DNA of 64,000 nt, taken from contig OX344764.1 of NCBI GenBank assembly GCA_947034895.1, forward strand, positions 36,458,935 through 36,522,934, written 5' to 3'. Below are positions 1 through 11,795 of the stretch, in pieces. The notes beneath the pieces were generated by a model, which made no database searches, was not told the DNA's origin, and saw nothing but the letters and a program-made list of their open reading frames with translations. The DNA is from Rhytidiadelphus loreus. Taxonomy: Eukaryota > Streptophyta > Bryopsida > Hypnales > Hylocomiaceae. Every line of letters begins with the position of its first letter. Positions within the stretch are counted from its first letter, which is position 1. Both the position numbers and the translations under genes were made by a program.

Positions 1-321
1 TTAGAATATAAATTCTACAACTATCCAAAAACTAAAACCCCTCATAACTTTCATTTCATTAATCAAAATAGAATGATTCAAAACTTTCTATGTACATAAA
101 AATGTAGAAAATCAATTTTGAATTTTTAGTTCTTAAAGAAACTTTTGTTGTAATAACTTTTTAACCATGTACTCAAAAATAATGAAAATTGTTGCACCTT
201 AAAGCTACTGCTTGGGCATATGTTGTGTGAAAATTTCAAAGCAAAAAAATAAAACTTCCATTCATAGTCAATTGCTCAAAATCACTATGTTACCAAAAAA
301 CAATATTTGGACCTTTAGGAG
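1..321. mobile_element. Right-hand end of a CCCCTAAAGG-family TIR element
   Basis: The stretch ends in GGACCTTTAGGAG followed by TTAA. This resembles the ends of the delimited ~920 bp elements further right (for example 40711-41636, which ends CCTTTAGGGG plus TTAA). Its inner sequence resembles 21066-21192 and 42170-42297, which end the same way. The left end lies outside the window, so length and target duplication cannot be checked. Confidence 0.5.
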
Positions 322-1573
322 TTAACATGGGGTTGGATAGTGACTTTATGGTGTTCCTTGCAATTATACCCTCACACATCAAGCTCCCGCCTTGGGCCCT
401 CTAATACAAGGCCCTCCAATATAAAAGCATCACCACTTGTTTGGCAAAATAGGTGGTGAGTGGCTTAGAAAATGGAGGGGCCATCTATTTTTTAAGATGC
501 GGGAAAGTAGACAACTCCACCCGACAACTTGTTAAGAGGCCAATTAGACTTGGATGTTGACTATTCTTGGGAGTCAACTTGAGAAATATGTGGTCCTCAT
601 TCAATCCCATCGAGATTTGTGGCTTGTTTTCCACCAAGATTTGTGGTTTCAATGCCACTTAGTCAACTTGTGTGATTTGTTAGGATGGTGCTTCGTTTTT
701 TTTAGCAATATATAGTTTGCAAGCTACGCTCCAACTTACAAAACAATCTTGTTTTACAAGCCAAGCAAGGTTTGCTATTATGTGAGTATAAGAATGTGAG
801 CATGTGAGCTTGAAATACTATACACCTATGTTATAGGTGTATATACTATAAAAATCATCTATGATTATAAAGTGTATATGCTATAAAATATCTATATTAT
901 AGGTGTTTATGATATATACACTATCTATAATGTGTAATATCTATATCATAGGTACCTATATTGTAAACGCAATGCTCACAAGCTTTCATTCTTGGGCTCA
1001 CATACTAACACTGTTGCAAGCCAAATCAAGCTAGCCTCTGAAGAGGTTCATCCATTTTGCAAGTCTAACTTGGACAAGTCATCCGTTTTGCATCCCCATT
1101 TAATGAATGCAACAGTGATTAAATTAAACGAATCTTGACCATCCAGGTGATCTCAATCCAACGGTGCTCTAATAAATCTCAGCTGCGCCATCCTAGCCCT
1201 CGAACGACCCCCGGCGAAGCAGGACAACCAACCGTACATTCAAATCAAAATCCAATGGTCGGTAGCCTTTCAGTTACGTCCGGCAATGCAGGTCCCCTCG
1301 CGAGACCACGTGTCGTCCTGTCCTTGGTCGTTTGCTATCGAGTTGCGCCATTCCTCCATGTGTCGTCTCTCCGGACCTCCATTTCGCAGTCCGTCCATGG
1401 CGAACACGGTTCTCCGTCCGTCTTATCTCGTGTAATCAATTCCAGGAGACATTCCATTCAAATTAGTTGAGGGACTTCCCGCCTGGAGATTCATCAGAGT
1501 GAGAGATTTCCACAGCAAATGCAGAGTTTTTTTTTGATCGTGTTGTTGTTGTTGCCTTCTTGGTCGTCAGTGG
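322..1573. other. Spacer and 5' flank of the DUF639 gene
   Basis: No convincing gene is seen. The left part is AT-rich and includes a run of imperfect TATA/ATAGGTGT repeats (about 810-960) with a perfect 11-bp hairpin at 819-843. The GC content rises from about 1130 to 1570, as expected for a promoter and 5' untranslated region of the gene starting at 1574. The open frame at 1135-1470 shows no family features and is probably chance. Confidence 0.5.
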
Positions 1574-4500
1574 ATGGTTTCTTTAGAAGGGAACATGGCA
1601 ACGGCGAAATGTTCAGCAGTTTCTTCTCCACCAATGTGCAATAGAATTTGTAGAGGACTAGTCACAAACTCTAGGATGCACTTACAAATTAGAAATGGAA
1701 ATTTTCATGGAAGTATACGTGTTGGTTGTTGGCCAGAATCTAGTAGAAGGGGTGTTGGAATGGTACAATTTTCTAAGCTTCAGAGTTCTGGATTTCGCGG
1801 TCAATCAATCGGATTTAGAAACGGGTTGTGGTCAAGCATCAAGAGGGACTACGCTGCTGAGCGATCAAATGGACATTCGGGATACTCTATTCGAGCAGGT
1901 ATCTTCTTAATAACCCTAGCTTTCGTCGTGAATTGTTGTATCAATACTGCGCTGAATTTATATTCTTGCTGATAGACTCATTAAAACGGTCATCCTTAGT
2001 AAATTATAAACGACTTCCAATCTTTGTTTTCTAGAAAGATAATCAAAGTCCACCAAATTCAATTGAGACTTGGAAATGTGCAGGGATATGATGTTTCAAA
2101 TAGATTCACCTGAGGGGTTTTGGTTGGATTTTAGCGCCAATGTTAGTCATTTTAAACCTCTGTAGAATCAAGGATTCGTGTCCATTGATTGATCATGTTG
2201 TGAAAGTTGATTTAGATGGAACCAAATTCTTTCCCTAATCAGCGAAGAACACTGCATTTGTTGGTCATGAAACCCTCCTGACCTTTTTGTAACGCAGTTT
2301 GCTTGGCACTTAGGTCCCGCAACTCTACTTTGGGTTGGAACTAACGGATGAATGTTCTACAGAAGCTAAATCTGCCGAACCTAAGCCTGCTGAGTCAAAT
2401 CCATGGATCCCCGCAAAAATTGAAATTCCCAAACAACTGCGATTTTGGGAAGCAAATGAACAACGGAAGAGAGACGAGACTTCAGCCTTGAACGGAAACC
2501 CAGAGGTGGCACGGGATAGAGAATATTCGGATTTTGAAGGGGAGATTTTGTTTAAAGACCACACAGTAGATGCTCAAACGCCAACAGGGATTCTCTCTCC
2601 AGCTGCCATAAACACCATCGAACAATTTAGCAGGTTTGTTGCTCAGTCATCTATTTATATCCCTCTGTACAAAAATTCTTTGGACGCAAGTTTGCTTCCT
2701 GACTTGAGAAGGAAATTTCATTTCTGAAGTAGCATGATGGTGGTTTATTTTATTAGCACCGCACAGCCAGAAAGCCCTCAATTTTTAATTTTTAATTTTT
2801 TTTTGGAAGGGCTCATTTTCCGTTGTAGAGGGAGTGCGGCAGTTTATTAATAACTTAGACTTTGTTCTTGTGTTGGTTCAGATTAAATGGAATGACTGGA
2901 AAGAAAATGAGGGCAAACTTTGAAGCAACTGCATCTGTATCCGTTCAGAATGAGGCTCAAAATCTTATAGAGTTCTGCGTGTTTCGGTATTTGGCACGCT
3001 CCGGTGCTGACTTTCATCCTGCACTCTGGGTAAAGCCCCGCCACCTTCCCCCCGTGAACTTTCTTTTGGTCTGCGTGCCCCACTTTATTATGACGAAAGA
3101 CGCTAGTCTTTATATATTCTGGATCTAATGTCCCAATTTCTATTGAAAGGATTGATTTGATTACAGGTTGGGCGATGGCAACCATGTGTACAACCTCTTA
3201 ACTGAGTATATCTATGCCTTACCAGGATGCAGCGTTCCGGCGGTCGACTTTCACTGCGATGTTGGCATGGCAGCGGCCATATCAAGGTGATCTTAAGACC
3301 ATTGATGCGACTAGCCATACAGGGCCTGTGAGTACTATACGAACTCTTTATCATCTCTGAACGAAGCCCACACTAAGAAAGAATAGTAGCAGCCCACCCT
3401 TGTCACTTACGTGATATGCTTCGAGATATTGAAAACAACCAGGAAATGTGGGCTTCATTAGTGTGTATTATTAGTCCTGTCCTAGTGAGATCAGTATGTG
3501 CTTTGACTTTAAATTGTTCGTAGTTTTGTGTTGAGATGGCCTCAAATAAGTTTTGCCTTTGGAGTGCTTCGCAGAGAAGAGGATTAGTCGGAGAAGAAGC
3601 GTTCGTTAGAATAGCCTCCTCAATTCCTGGCGCGGCGGATCGAGTGACAGTCCACTATTTGTATCGGGTCCTTACTGGTGAAATGGAGGGGCTATCATTT
3701 GAAACCTGGGACTCATACATTAAAGAGTTATGTGGGTGAGTACATTGTCAAAACACAGCTACTGAGGTCTCTTAGTTGCTTTGAAGATGGTCTTTTTGTA
3801 GATTAAATGCATGTTTTTATCTCTTGTCAATTGTATTCGATTGCTGGTCCTTTCTCATTTTACTCTGCACTGTGCTTGCTTGTGGAATTTCATACTGATG
3901 TTTAATGTATGCACAGAGTGTTGGAAGAACGCAAGCACTATCAGGAGACGGAGGCTTCGACCCTCGACCTGGAACCGGGTGAGGTTATCCTCAGTGTTGG
4001 CAATAATAAACGTCAACCAGTGCAAAAGTGGTCTGGAACTCTGGTGTGGCCTGGCCGACTTACGCTCACCGATCGCGCACTGTATTTTGAAGTAAGCATG
4101 CTTTCTCCGGAATCTATATCTACGGTTGAGACATTAGATCACCTCTTGAAATGGCTACTTCATTGTAAGCTTGAAAACTATCGGAAACTCTGATCGCCAA
4201 TTTTTGGGTGTGCTTGTGACCTCATTTTTCTGCGATCTTTTTTCTTATGTTTCCAACGAAGTTGCACTTGCAAAACGTTGTTGAAAGGAGTGGCGAACAC
4301 CTTGGACCCAAATGTTCATTTAAGGACGAATTAGGGTACCAAGATGCTCTGATTTCTGAAATCTTTTTTCTTTTGCACAAATTCTCTCACATTTTGAGTT
4401 CAAGAATGAAAGCGTTGATAGTTAGTCAACTATTATAGCCAAGTGCAGCTTCAGTGAAAAGAGTGGGTGGTCAACACTGCTCTAGAATGTTATGAGGCTA

Positions 4501-7500
4501 TTGTTAGTGTCTGAAGTTAGTTTGTAATCATTTTGCAGTCCAATAGCTTCACTTCGCACAAGGCTCCTATCAGATTGGACCTGACAAGCAGGGATATTGT
4601 TATTAATACCAAGAAAGTTGGACCATTTGGTGCGGAAGTGTTTGACTCTGCTATCTCCGTAGCCTCTAGCCCAGAGTAAGTTACTCAAAGTTCACTCAAT
4701 GTTAACTTTCAATCCCTGTTATACTTTAAGATTGTTTTCCACAGTTTGATTGATTTGCTGACTCTGCAATTATCATTCATTTTGCTCGCCTGACACGGCT
4801 CCTTCACCCCCTCTTCCTATCAGTTCAGAGCCATGGATACTGGAATTTGTGGATTTTGGAAACGAGAAACGTCGTGACACCTGGCTGGCATTCATCAAAG
4901 AGATACAGACAGCATACTGGTTTATCAGAGAGTATGGGCCGAAAGAGAATGATCCTTCGTTGAATTACATGGAGGGGTCAAATCAGGGGCGCAAGCGAAC
5001 GATTACATATGCTGCAAACAGCATTGCTAGGCTGCAGGTATGTCTTCTGCTCTTTTACCTCTCTTTCCCACTTTCTATCAACGCACTCACCGCATAGTTG
5101 TTGAAATTGCGTTACTCTACTCTAATTTAATCTACCAGGAGTTTATATTACATCCTAGAGTAGTTGCCAATGTGCACCCTTCACTGTAGAGAACCGTCAG
5201 ATCATTGCAGAATCAAATTGAAGAACATCCCCAAAACTACAAGGACTTGGAACATAGAGTTAACTTAAGATAATTCCAAGGAGTATATAATCTGGCATTA
5301 CAGTGTCTGTCGTGAGCTCAAGATGAGTGTCCAAAAGGAATCTAGATTTGTTTTCACGAACAGTTCCAAAAGTATTGAGGGAGCTGCTCCAGAATGTTAT
5401 GTGTGGACTCTAAAGTAGCTACAGTATCGTAGGACAAAGGTGCAGAATATAAATAATATTGGCTAAACCCTAAACCCTTTAACTTTAAACTGTAACTGAA
5501 ATCCCTAGATATCGAAACCCCGAACCTTAAAAGCTAAGCCGTTGGTAGATGCACAGTATGACTAATAAGTCTTTACATATGCTATTGTATGTAGAAAGGC
5601 ACACATGTAGTACATTAGAATCTCTCTTTTATGGCTGGGTGTGGAAAGTTACGCTCTCAAATTAACTCATTTGCCTTAATACTTCCCAACACAAGCTTGC
5701 GCGGTTATGACATGACGATGTTCTGTGAAATTGAAACAGGCTGTTCAGCACATGTTTGGCCATGCGCCAGGCGATCCCAGAGGTCTACTGCAGTTATACT
5801 CTATCAGGGATGCTCCAAGCGTGGAGTTGGTGTTCGAGTCCGTGGCAGTGATGTGCTGGGCGGGCCGCATGGACTCGAAGGCGAAGGAGCTGAACGTATC
5901 TAATGGGGCAGAGGAAGAGCCCCAAGGGGTCGGGCAGAACGCCATGGGCGAGGATGGAAGCATCTACCTGTCGAAGTGGATGACAGCCCCAACTTGGAAT
6001 ACCACCAAGTCTCAGAACTTCTGGAGAGCTTACAAGGGGGGCACAACACGAGGCCTGGTGCTCGGCAAAAATTACGTCGTAGGGGGGCTGACAAATCTTG
6101 ACCGGGCAGTTCGGGCATGGCGAGAACAGACTCGGGTCATTGATAAAACCAAGGCCACCATTGATAAGTACAAACTGACGGGCATCCCAAATAATGTGGA
6201 TCTTCTCAAGGTACTTCTCCGTTCTCTGTCTAAATCACAGGCACTATTTAACCTTTGGGGGTTCGAAGTCTTGACAATGCTACTGCAAAGTCGTTTTATT
6301 AGATCTTCTACGTCTGGATTTGCACTTTTTGGTTATTAAAGGACTCGCATCGAGTGGAAGGGTTATGAATTATTACCATCTTCTGACCAGCCAGCGATGC
6401 AAAAGTCTCAAAACTTGGACTTGGAATAATGTCTTGTCATGTCACTAAAGTCTTAACAGATTCTGTGAATCTTACTGGTCTAACGTGTGTCCTACTATTT
6501 TGCAGGAGATTTTGTTACCATTTTCAATAATTGCTGTGAACTTCCAGAAACTCAAGAAATGGGAAGAACCAGGAGCAAGTGCTGGGTTTTTGATTGCTAC
6601 TATGGGTATTGTGTACTTGTAAGTTGCTTATACTTCAGTCGCCTCAAAAAGAGCTTTCTTGACAGAGTGCCGATAGGTGCTTGTAGATTCTTCATTTTGA
6701 GTGCCCAAATGTAATTTCCACTTGGGATTTCGTAGGGTTGCAACCAATGCGATAACGACAAGTGACGATTTTTCAGAAAAATTATTTTGTCTAGAAGTTA
6801 GGGAATGCCTTTAGTATGGAGAGTGTTGGGCTAGCTGTTTCTGACATGGGCTGCAAACTTTGTGCCTGTTGATGTTCAGGAACTGGCTCCGCTACGTGTT
6901 TCCTATCTTCCTGCTTTCAATGGCTGGGATTCTTTTCTCTTTGCGTGGCCTCAAAGCTCAAGGGCGACTTGGGGATGATTTCGGGAAACTGGTCATTCGA
7001 GATCAGCCGCCCACAAACACAATACAAAAAATTATGGCATTGAAGGATGCTTTGACATCGCTTGAAGAATTTTTGCAAAACACCAACATCGCTCTTCTGA
7101 AACTGAGGACCGTGGCACTGTCACGACACATGCGTGTAAGTTCTCTTCTCCAAAATTCGTCATTTATCTCAAATATTGAGGTTTGCTATGTTAACCCGAA
7201 GTGCTTATTTGGTCAAAAGCAAAGACTTCCATACCCTTCGTAGTTGAAATGAGTCATTAGGAAACTAGTTCAATATGCGAATGGAAACCTTCAAGATTGC
7301 CCTAAATTATTGAATGCTAGATAAATGTGTAGGAAGACATTGGAATTACCTTCCACTGTGGATTTTTATTTTTAGTTCAGGCATTTGGACTTCAATCCCA
7401 ACATGACCAAATGACCAAAGTGGCTGCTTCCATACTTGTAGGAGTTGAAATGAATCATTTAGGAAGTCTCATGGAAGGTAGAAAAATATTGAAAAAGAAA

Positions 7501-8287
7501 ACTTGGCCTACATTTTTGTGAACTAAATATGTGTTTTTAATGTTACTATAATTGACAATAAGCTTCCCGAGTGGAATTTATATTTAGAGCTCAGGCACTT
7601 ATAGGCAATGAAGGAGCCCTTTTTTATGTCTGCGCTTATTCTCATTGCTCTTGAGTTCACTAAATCTACAAGGGTTCAGTGCTAAATCATTCAACAAGGT
7701 GTAGCGTAGTTAAATTTTTTTAAATTTTCTTCTGTGTTAGATTTCATCGTGTTTCTCATATACAATTTATAATACCGTATTCAAAATTTATAAGGGTCAA
7801 TATTTGACTAGTGTAGATGACTGATCCAATGTGATCACACCTGGTTCTTGCTTCTCAAATACAATGAATACATTGAAATATTCCAGTATCCAAAATGTTC
7901 CAGGGCCCTTCAGGGTTGAACATTTTATTAGTTTAGGTGGCTGAACTGCTAAGATCCCTCCTGGTGCAGTCAACAAATGAGGTGCTGTGGTCCCTGCTTG
8001 CTGCTGGGGTGGTGACATGGTTCGTGCCGTTTCGGTACGTGCTGGCAGCGCTGGTGGTGGATCAACTCACAAGCGAGTTAGCGTTTCGAAGGAAAAGCGT
8101 GGCAGAGTTTTTCAGCCGTGTCGCAGACTGGTGGTCCATGATTCCAGCCACGCCCGTAGAAGTCCTGCCCCCATTGAAATCCTCGAACGAGACGGATGCG
8201 CACCTGCCCGAGGAGTCCTGCGACGGCCCCAGCCAAGGCGAAGCAGTGTTGCAGGCCCTCTCCGAGTGGTTGGGTGAAGATCAGTAG
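1574..8287 (+). CDS. DUF639 family membrane protein, 12 exons
   Basis: Exons that splice in frame with GT-AG borders: 1574-1898, 2363-2633, 2882-3029, 3226-3327, 3536-3735, 3917-4091, 4539-4675, 4824-5037, 5740-6210, 6506-6618, 6880-7135, 7970-8287, giving about 909 residues. Family landmarks as I recall them from Arabidopsis At2g21720-type proteins: LTGKKM-like NGMTGKKM (exons 2/3), TAMLAW (exon 4), GEEAFVRIA (exon 5), WPGRLTLTDRALYFE (exon 6), LEFVDFGNEKRRDTW (exon 8), and KWM...NFW with TRGLVLGKN (exon 9). Hydrophobic segments lie near residues 708-741 and 811-835, so the C-terminus is probably membrane-anchored. Biochemical function is unknown for the family. The first exon is Ser/Arg-rich and acid-poor like a plastid transit peptide. 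ATG 1595 has the better plant start context (AACATGGC). An alternative start at 1695 with an exon beginning at 2314 also splices in frame, so the N-terminus is the least certain part. Confidence 0.88.
5038..5739 (+). other. Large intron of the DUF639 gene with a telo-box motif
   Basis: This 702 bp intron lies between the exon ending IARLQ and the exon starting AVQHMF. It holds no coding signal. At 5465-5478 it carries two tandem AAACCCT units, the plant telomere repeat, known as a telo-box when found in or near genes. Two units can occur by chance. Confidence 0.6.
7136..7969 (+). other. Last intron of the DUF639 gene
   Basis: This 834 bp AT-rich intron starts GTAAGTTC after the codons for RHMR and ends CTGGTGCAG before STNEVLW. 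No coding sequence or clear element is seen inside it. Confidence 0.7.
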
Positions 8288-8980
8288 AAAATTTTTTGTG
8301 TTGATTTCGCAAGTTGTGATGTTCTTAAATTTCCGGTTGACTTCACTGATGTGTCTTATTAGTGAGGACGCAAAAGTAGTGTCGCCTGCAAAATTAGTGC
8401 CATTAAGTTTTTGGAATTTCGTACAATATAGTGATGTTTCAGCCTGCACTAATAGGATAAACTAATGTAGTTTTGGAGCTAATCCGTGGGAAAAAGGTTA
8501 GTTTACTGCTCCACATGATCTGTACCGTATTCCTTCTGCATCTTCCGTATGGTGCGCCACATTTTTATAGTGCATTAAACAATAATTTTCACACAGTTTA
8601 TGTTCAGGCAAGTGGAGCACAGTGTCCTCTTCATTGCTTGCTTCATTTTTGGATTACTAAACCCTTCAGAGCCCAGGTGACCACTATATGTCATCGGATG
8701 GTTGGAAATAGCGGTAGTAGCATATCCTTTTGGAGATGTAATGTAAATTATGAAATTGAAATGTGGCCAAAGGATTGTATGCACATTCTGCACTAATTAT
8801 ATCATGATTTTTAGAGATAGATCTTTCAAAATGATTATTCAAAAGCACCTCCCTTCTGTTCAAACTTTTTCATGAAAAAGAAACTGCTGACAACCATAAT
8901 AATGAAATGTGGTCTTGAGAAAGAAAATAGTTTTGGTATTGGTTCGGTTCATTTCTGAAGGACGAGGAAGTTTTATTGAG
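8288..8980. other. 3' flank of DUF639 gene and spacer
   Basis: This interval follows the TAG stop of the DUF639 gene and precedes the ATG at 8981. It probably includes the 3' untranslated region of the first gene. Short open frames here overlap on both strands and show no recognisable family. Nothing else is supported. Confidence 0.5.
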
Positions 8981-9984
8981 ATGGCACATACGGAAAAAGA
9001 TGCTTCAGCATCAAAGACAAATACACCGCAAATCAATCGTGATTTGTGTCTCCAGAAGCCGGTGGATGCTGAACCAGATAACAACGCCAAGAACAACATG
9101 GACATTCCTTCCACTATAAGCAAGACTGCTGGAGATTGCCAAACGAATCACCTTTCTCCTGACCATGCGAAGGCAACACTTGCTGCTTTCATGCACTTAG
9201 CAATTCCAAAGTGACTGTTTTTTAAAAACATTAGAATGGGTGTGGTTTTAAATGTCGTGATTTCCTGGCGTTATTTGTTATTCCCATATATGACACGTAG
9301 ATAGAGCGGAACCGGTTGGAGCAAGCTCCAAGCATGTACATCAAAGATTCTGAACTTGCTGACTTCTACTCCAATTCTCGTCATGCTACAGTGGGTAGTC
9401 ACTCTTTAATTGTGTCTTAAATAGTTTTAATGGTCAGATAAGTCAAACAAAATTGTTCACATTCTGAATAATCTTCAGAATTGCGTGTGCTTGGTTCAAA
9501 CTTAGCTTGAACCAAGCAACCGACTAAGTATTGTCTTCCGAGCAAGCGAAAAAGTTTCTGAATCACTCTGCACATGGGAATCTGCGAGAGCAGCTTCCTT
9601 TGGCAGCAGGCTCTGGCTCTTCATCACAAGCTTCGATTTCAACAAAGCTTTCCAGAGCCAGTCCTGGGAATAGAGGAGGCGAGCACATCAACTTCCGGCC
9701 GGATGACCGTTATATTGGAAGTTTCGTGATGATGAGGAGTGCTAGCGCGAATTATATGAGCGACTCAGCCTATTCGGGTGAAGTTCCGGAGACACTCAGG
9801 GATCCAATCATCTATTTGAATAAGGAAATTATGAGCAGTGGTCCAGGTTTCCATCAAGGGCTGATGTAAGTACCCAACACTCGTGTTTCTTGTCTATAGC
9901 ATTGTTCAATCTTGATCGAGTTTTTCAACCCTAAATTTCGGAGTAAACTCGGTTTATAAATGTGTGCATTGTTGCAGGAGCTAG
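8981..9984 (+). CDS. Unrecognised small multi-exon gene (tentative model)
   Basis: I do not recognise the product. ATG 8981 opens a hydrophilic stretch starting MAHTEKDASASK that stays open to about 9210, where a GT follows. A second exon-like stretch is about 9305-9395 (contains APSMYIKDSELADFY), though its join to the first is unresolved. A third runs from about 9530 to 9865 (contains INFRPDDRYIGSFVMM) and ends at a good donor, GTAAGT. Spliced to the acceptor TTGCAG at 9977, the frame stops at once (TAG 9982-9984); in another frame 9978-10100 encodes a sensible-looking stretch (ELEMWNCSHHAK). The array breakpoint near 9510 lies inside this gene, so its 3' part is repeated in units 2 and 3 but the 5' exons are not. 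It could be a functional gene or already decayed. Confidence 0.4.
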
Positions 9985-11109
9985 AAATGTGGAATTGCAG
10001 TCACCATGCCAAAGCTCTGCATCAAGCACTTCCGGAATGTTTCCAATTTCCCCGGGACGAATTTCCTTGGGCATGTCTCCGGCATGTCACCTGTAACCTA
10101 TAGATGGAGGGAGAGGAAATCTTCGCTGCCCACCTCCAAGCTGTATTCCTCGGGGAATTCAACTGAAGTCAATATCAAGCACTGGCTCCCAATCCAAAAG
10201 AACCTCGGCTTTCCATTGAACATTATATACTTGAATAGAGATCATGAGCTGAATTTTTCGTTAGAAAAACATGCCGCACAAATCTGGAAATGTGGTAGAG
10301 GTCGTGATATGGTTGGCTTCACTGGATACCGATGTTACAAGTTTTACTTAACCTGTCGTGAGCATCTGTCTTCGATAAGTGACAGGAACACCAGCATTAG
10401 TTGAAGATCCAGTGATTGCCGCAGAATAAGTTCCACTTCAGGCACAGAATGAAGGCACGAAGACATTCAACGGTGTTTGGTACAAGATCAGTTTGTGCTG
10501 CAGAGATACAAACAATTGCCATCTGGCCAAGTTGAGAAATTATTGCAACCCATTCACTCACTACATGATGGATCCCATGTTTCTGCACTCACCAGACTAC
10601 ACAGATTAATGCATTTTGGCTCCAGTTTTCACACTACTTCGGACGCTTTCCAATGTGAGTGAAGGCTCGCAACCAGGGTTCCTAGAAACCCGCTGTCCCA
10701 GTTTCGAGTTCCCCCAGTGGAGCCTCAGTATATGATTGCCATGCGTATCGAGAGGTTATACACAGAGGCATTTTGAACAATTGATGTGTCCATATTCGTG
10801 CTCTTGACTCTGAAGTTTTGGACATTTTACCACCAAAGCAAGAGAGATCTTTCGCAAGATCATTCTACTAAAATGATAATTGCAAATTTACAACTGTTTG
10901 TCGAGCATGAATATTGTACATAGTAGTGACCTCCGCTTCAATCAAATCTGGCGGTCGAGCAGCTGCTGGCAGCTCTTCAATAAAATTTACCTAGACCATG
11001 CCAACTCGTATTTCCCGAGTGTGATTTTTCACGTTGGCCATAAGGCACCTATTGGAAAATGCAATTTAAAACTACAGCTTAGGCTGTCAATCGATATCGT
11101 CCCAGGCCA
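9985..11109 (+). pseudogene. Downstream exon-like remnants of the unrecognised gene
   Basis: Beyond the tentative stop, the sequence stays of ordinary GC content with scattered short open pieces (for example 10006-10404 and 10477-10662), but no continuous spliced frame is evident. The stretch is repeated with small changes at 50990-52110 in unit 3 and is wholly missing from unit 2. At about 10089 unit 1 has CACCTGTAAC where unit 3 has CACCAGTAAGT, a better splice donor, so unit 1 may have lost a splice site. It is probably 3' untranslated or decayed coding sequence. Confidence 0.35.
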
Positions 11110-11795
11110 TTCATGAATATATGACAAGAGCACACTTGCATTCGAAGCCATTGATAGTGACGAACAATAAAAGGGGCCAGTTTATTCACACAAAAGCAAC
11201 TGAAAGGGTGGTCATCGATCTGGCCGAGATGACTCACGTCACTCATACATGTATGCCATTGCACGCTTAATAGTCAAGCTCCGGTAAATTATCCCTGCCG
11301 CTCTCCAAACTTTCAGCTGGCCAGGACTATCCTCTCAACCCCCATAAGCCTGCGTACTGACGTCCTTGTAGCTATCTACGAATCCCAATCCCACCCAATC
11401 CATTCTCTCAGAAGGGCTCGGCAACCACCATCCTGACCACCCCAGTCAGTCGATCTGTGGACTGAGCTAGAGGTCGTCCATGGATGCCATGGCAGTTGGA
11501 TGAAATCAACGGATTCGCACACAGTGCAGTCTAACACCACACGCACACTGAAAGAGTGACAACGAAACAACGCACATTGATCACACAAACGGAACGCACA
11601 TTGAACCTATCCAACTTCACCACTCCCGCCACACGCAAGTACGAACATACCCGTTGTAGGAAGCGGCGACCCTCGCTGCTGCTGAATCATGCGTCTTCCG
11701 TCCCCTAGCCATGCCAGAAGGCAGCCCCATACATAGGTACAGCTGCAGGCACGGAGGGGAGGATTCGATCAGCAGCCAGCGGTCGAATTGCTCGC
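11110..11795 (-). other. 3' flank of BURP gene copy 1, likely 3' UTR
   Basis: This block lies just downstream of the BURP stop codon. It is nearly identical in all three units (30041-30728, 52110-52799). A minus-strand AATAAA is at 11181-11186, about 610 bp after the stop, and is conserved at 30109-30114 and 52186-52191. It is a candidate poly(A) signal, but distant. Short open frames on either strand here have no family features. Confidence 0.45.

Noticed and set aside
1135..1470. Open frame of 111 codons upstream of the DUF639 gene
   Set aside because: No initiating context, Ser/Arg-rich chance composition, no family similarity; more likely promoter or 5' UTR.
3167..3300. Attractive frame reading LGDGNHVYNLLTEYIYALPGC as an exon of the DUF639 gene
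   Set aside because: It would be out of phase with the preceding exon and ends in a stop. The downstream acceptor at 3225 gives DAAFRRSTFTAMLAW, which fits the family and the phase.
5465..5478. Interstitial telomere repeat suggesting a chromosome fusion
   Set aside because: Only two AAACCCT units inside an intron; such telo-boxes are common in plant genes and can arise by chance.
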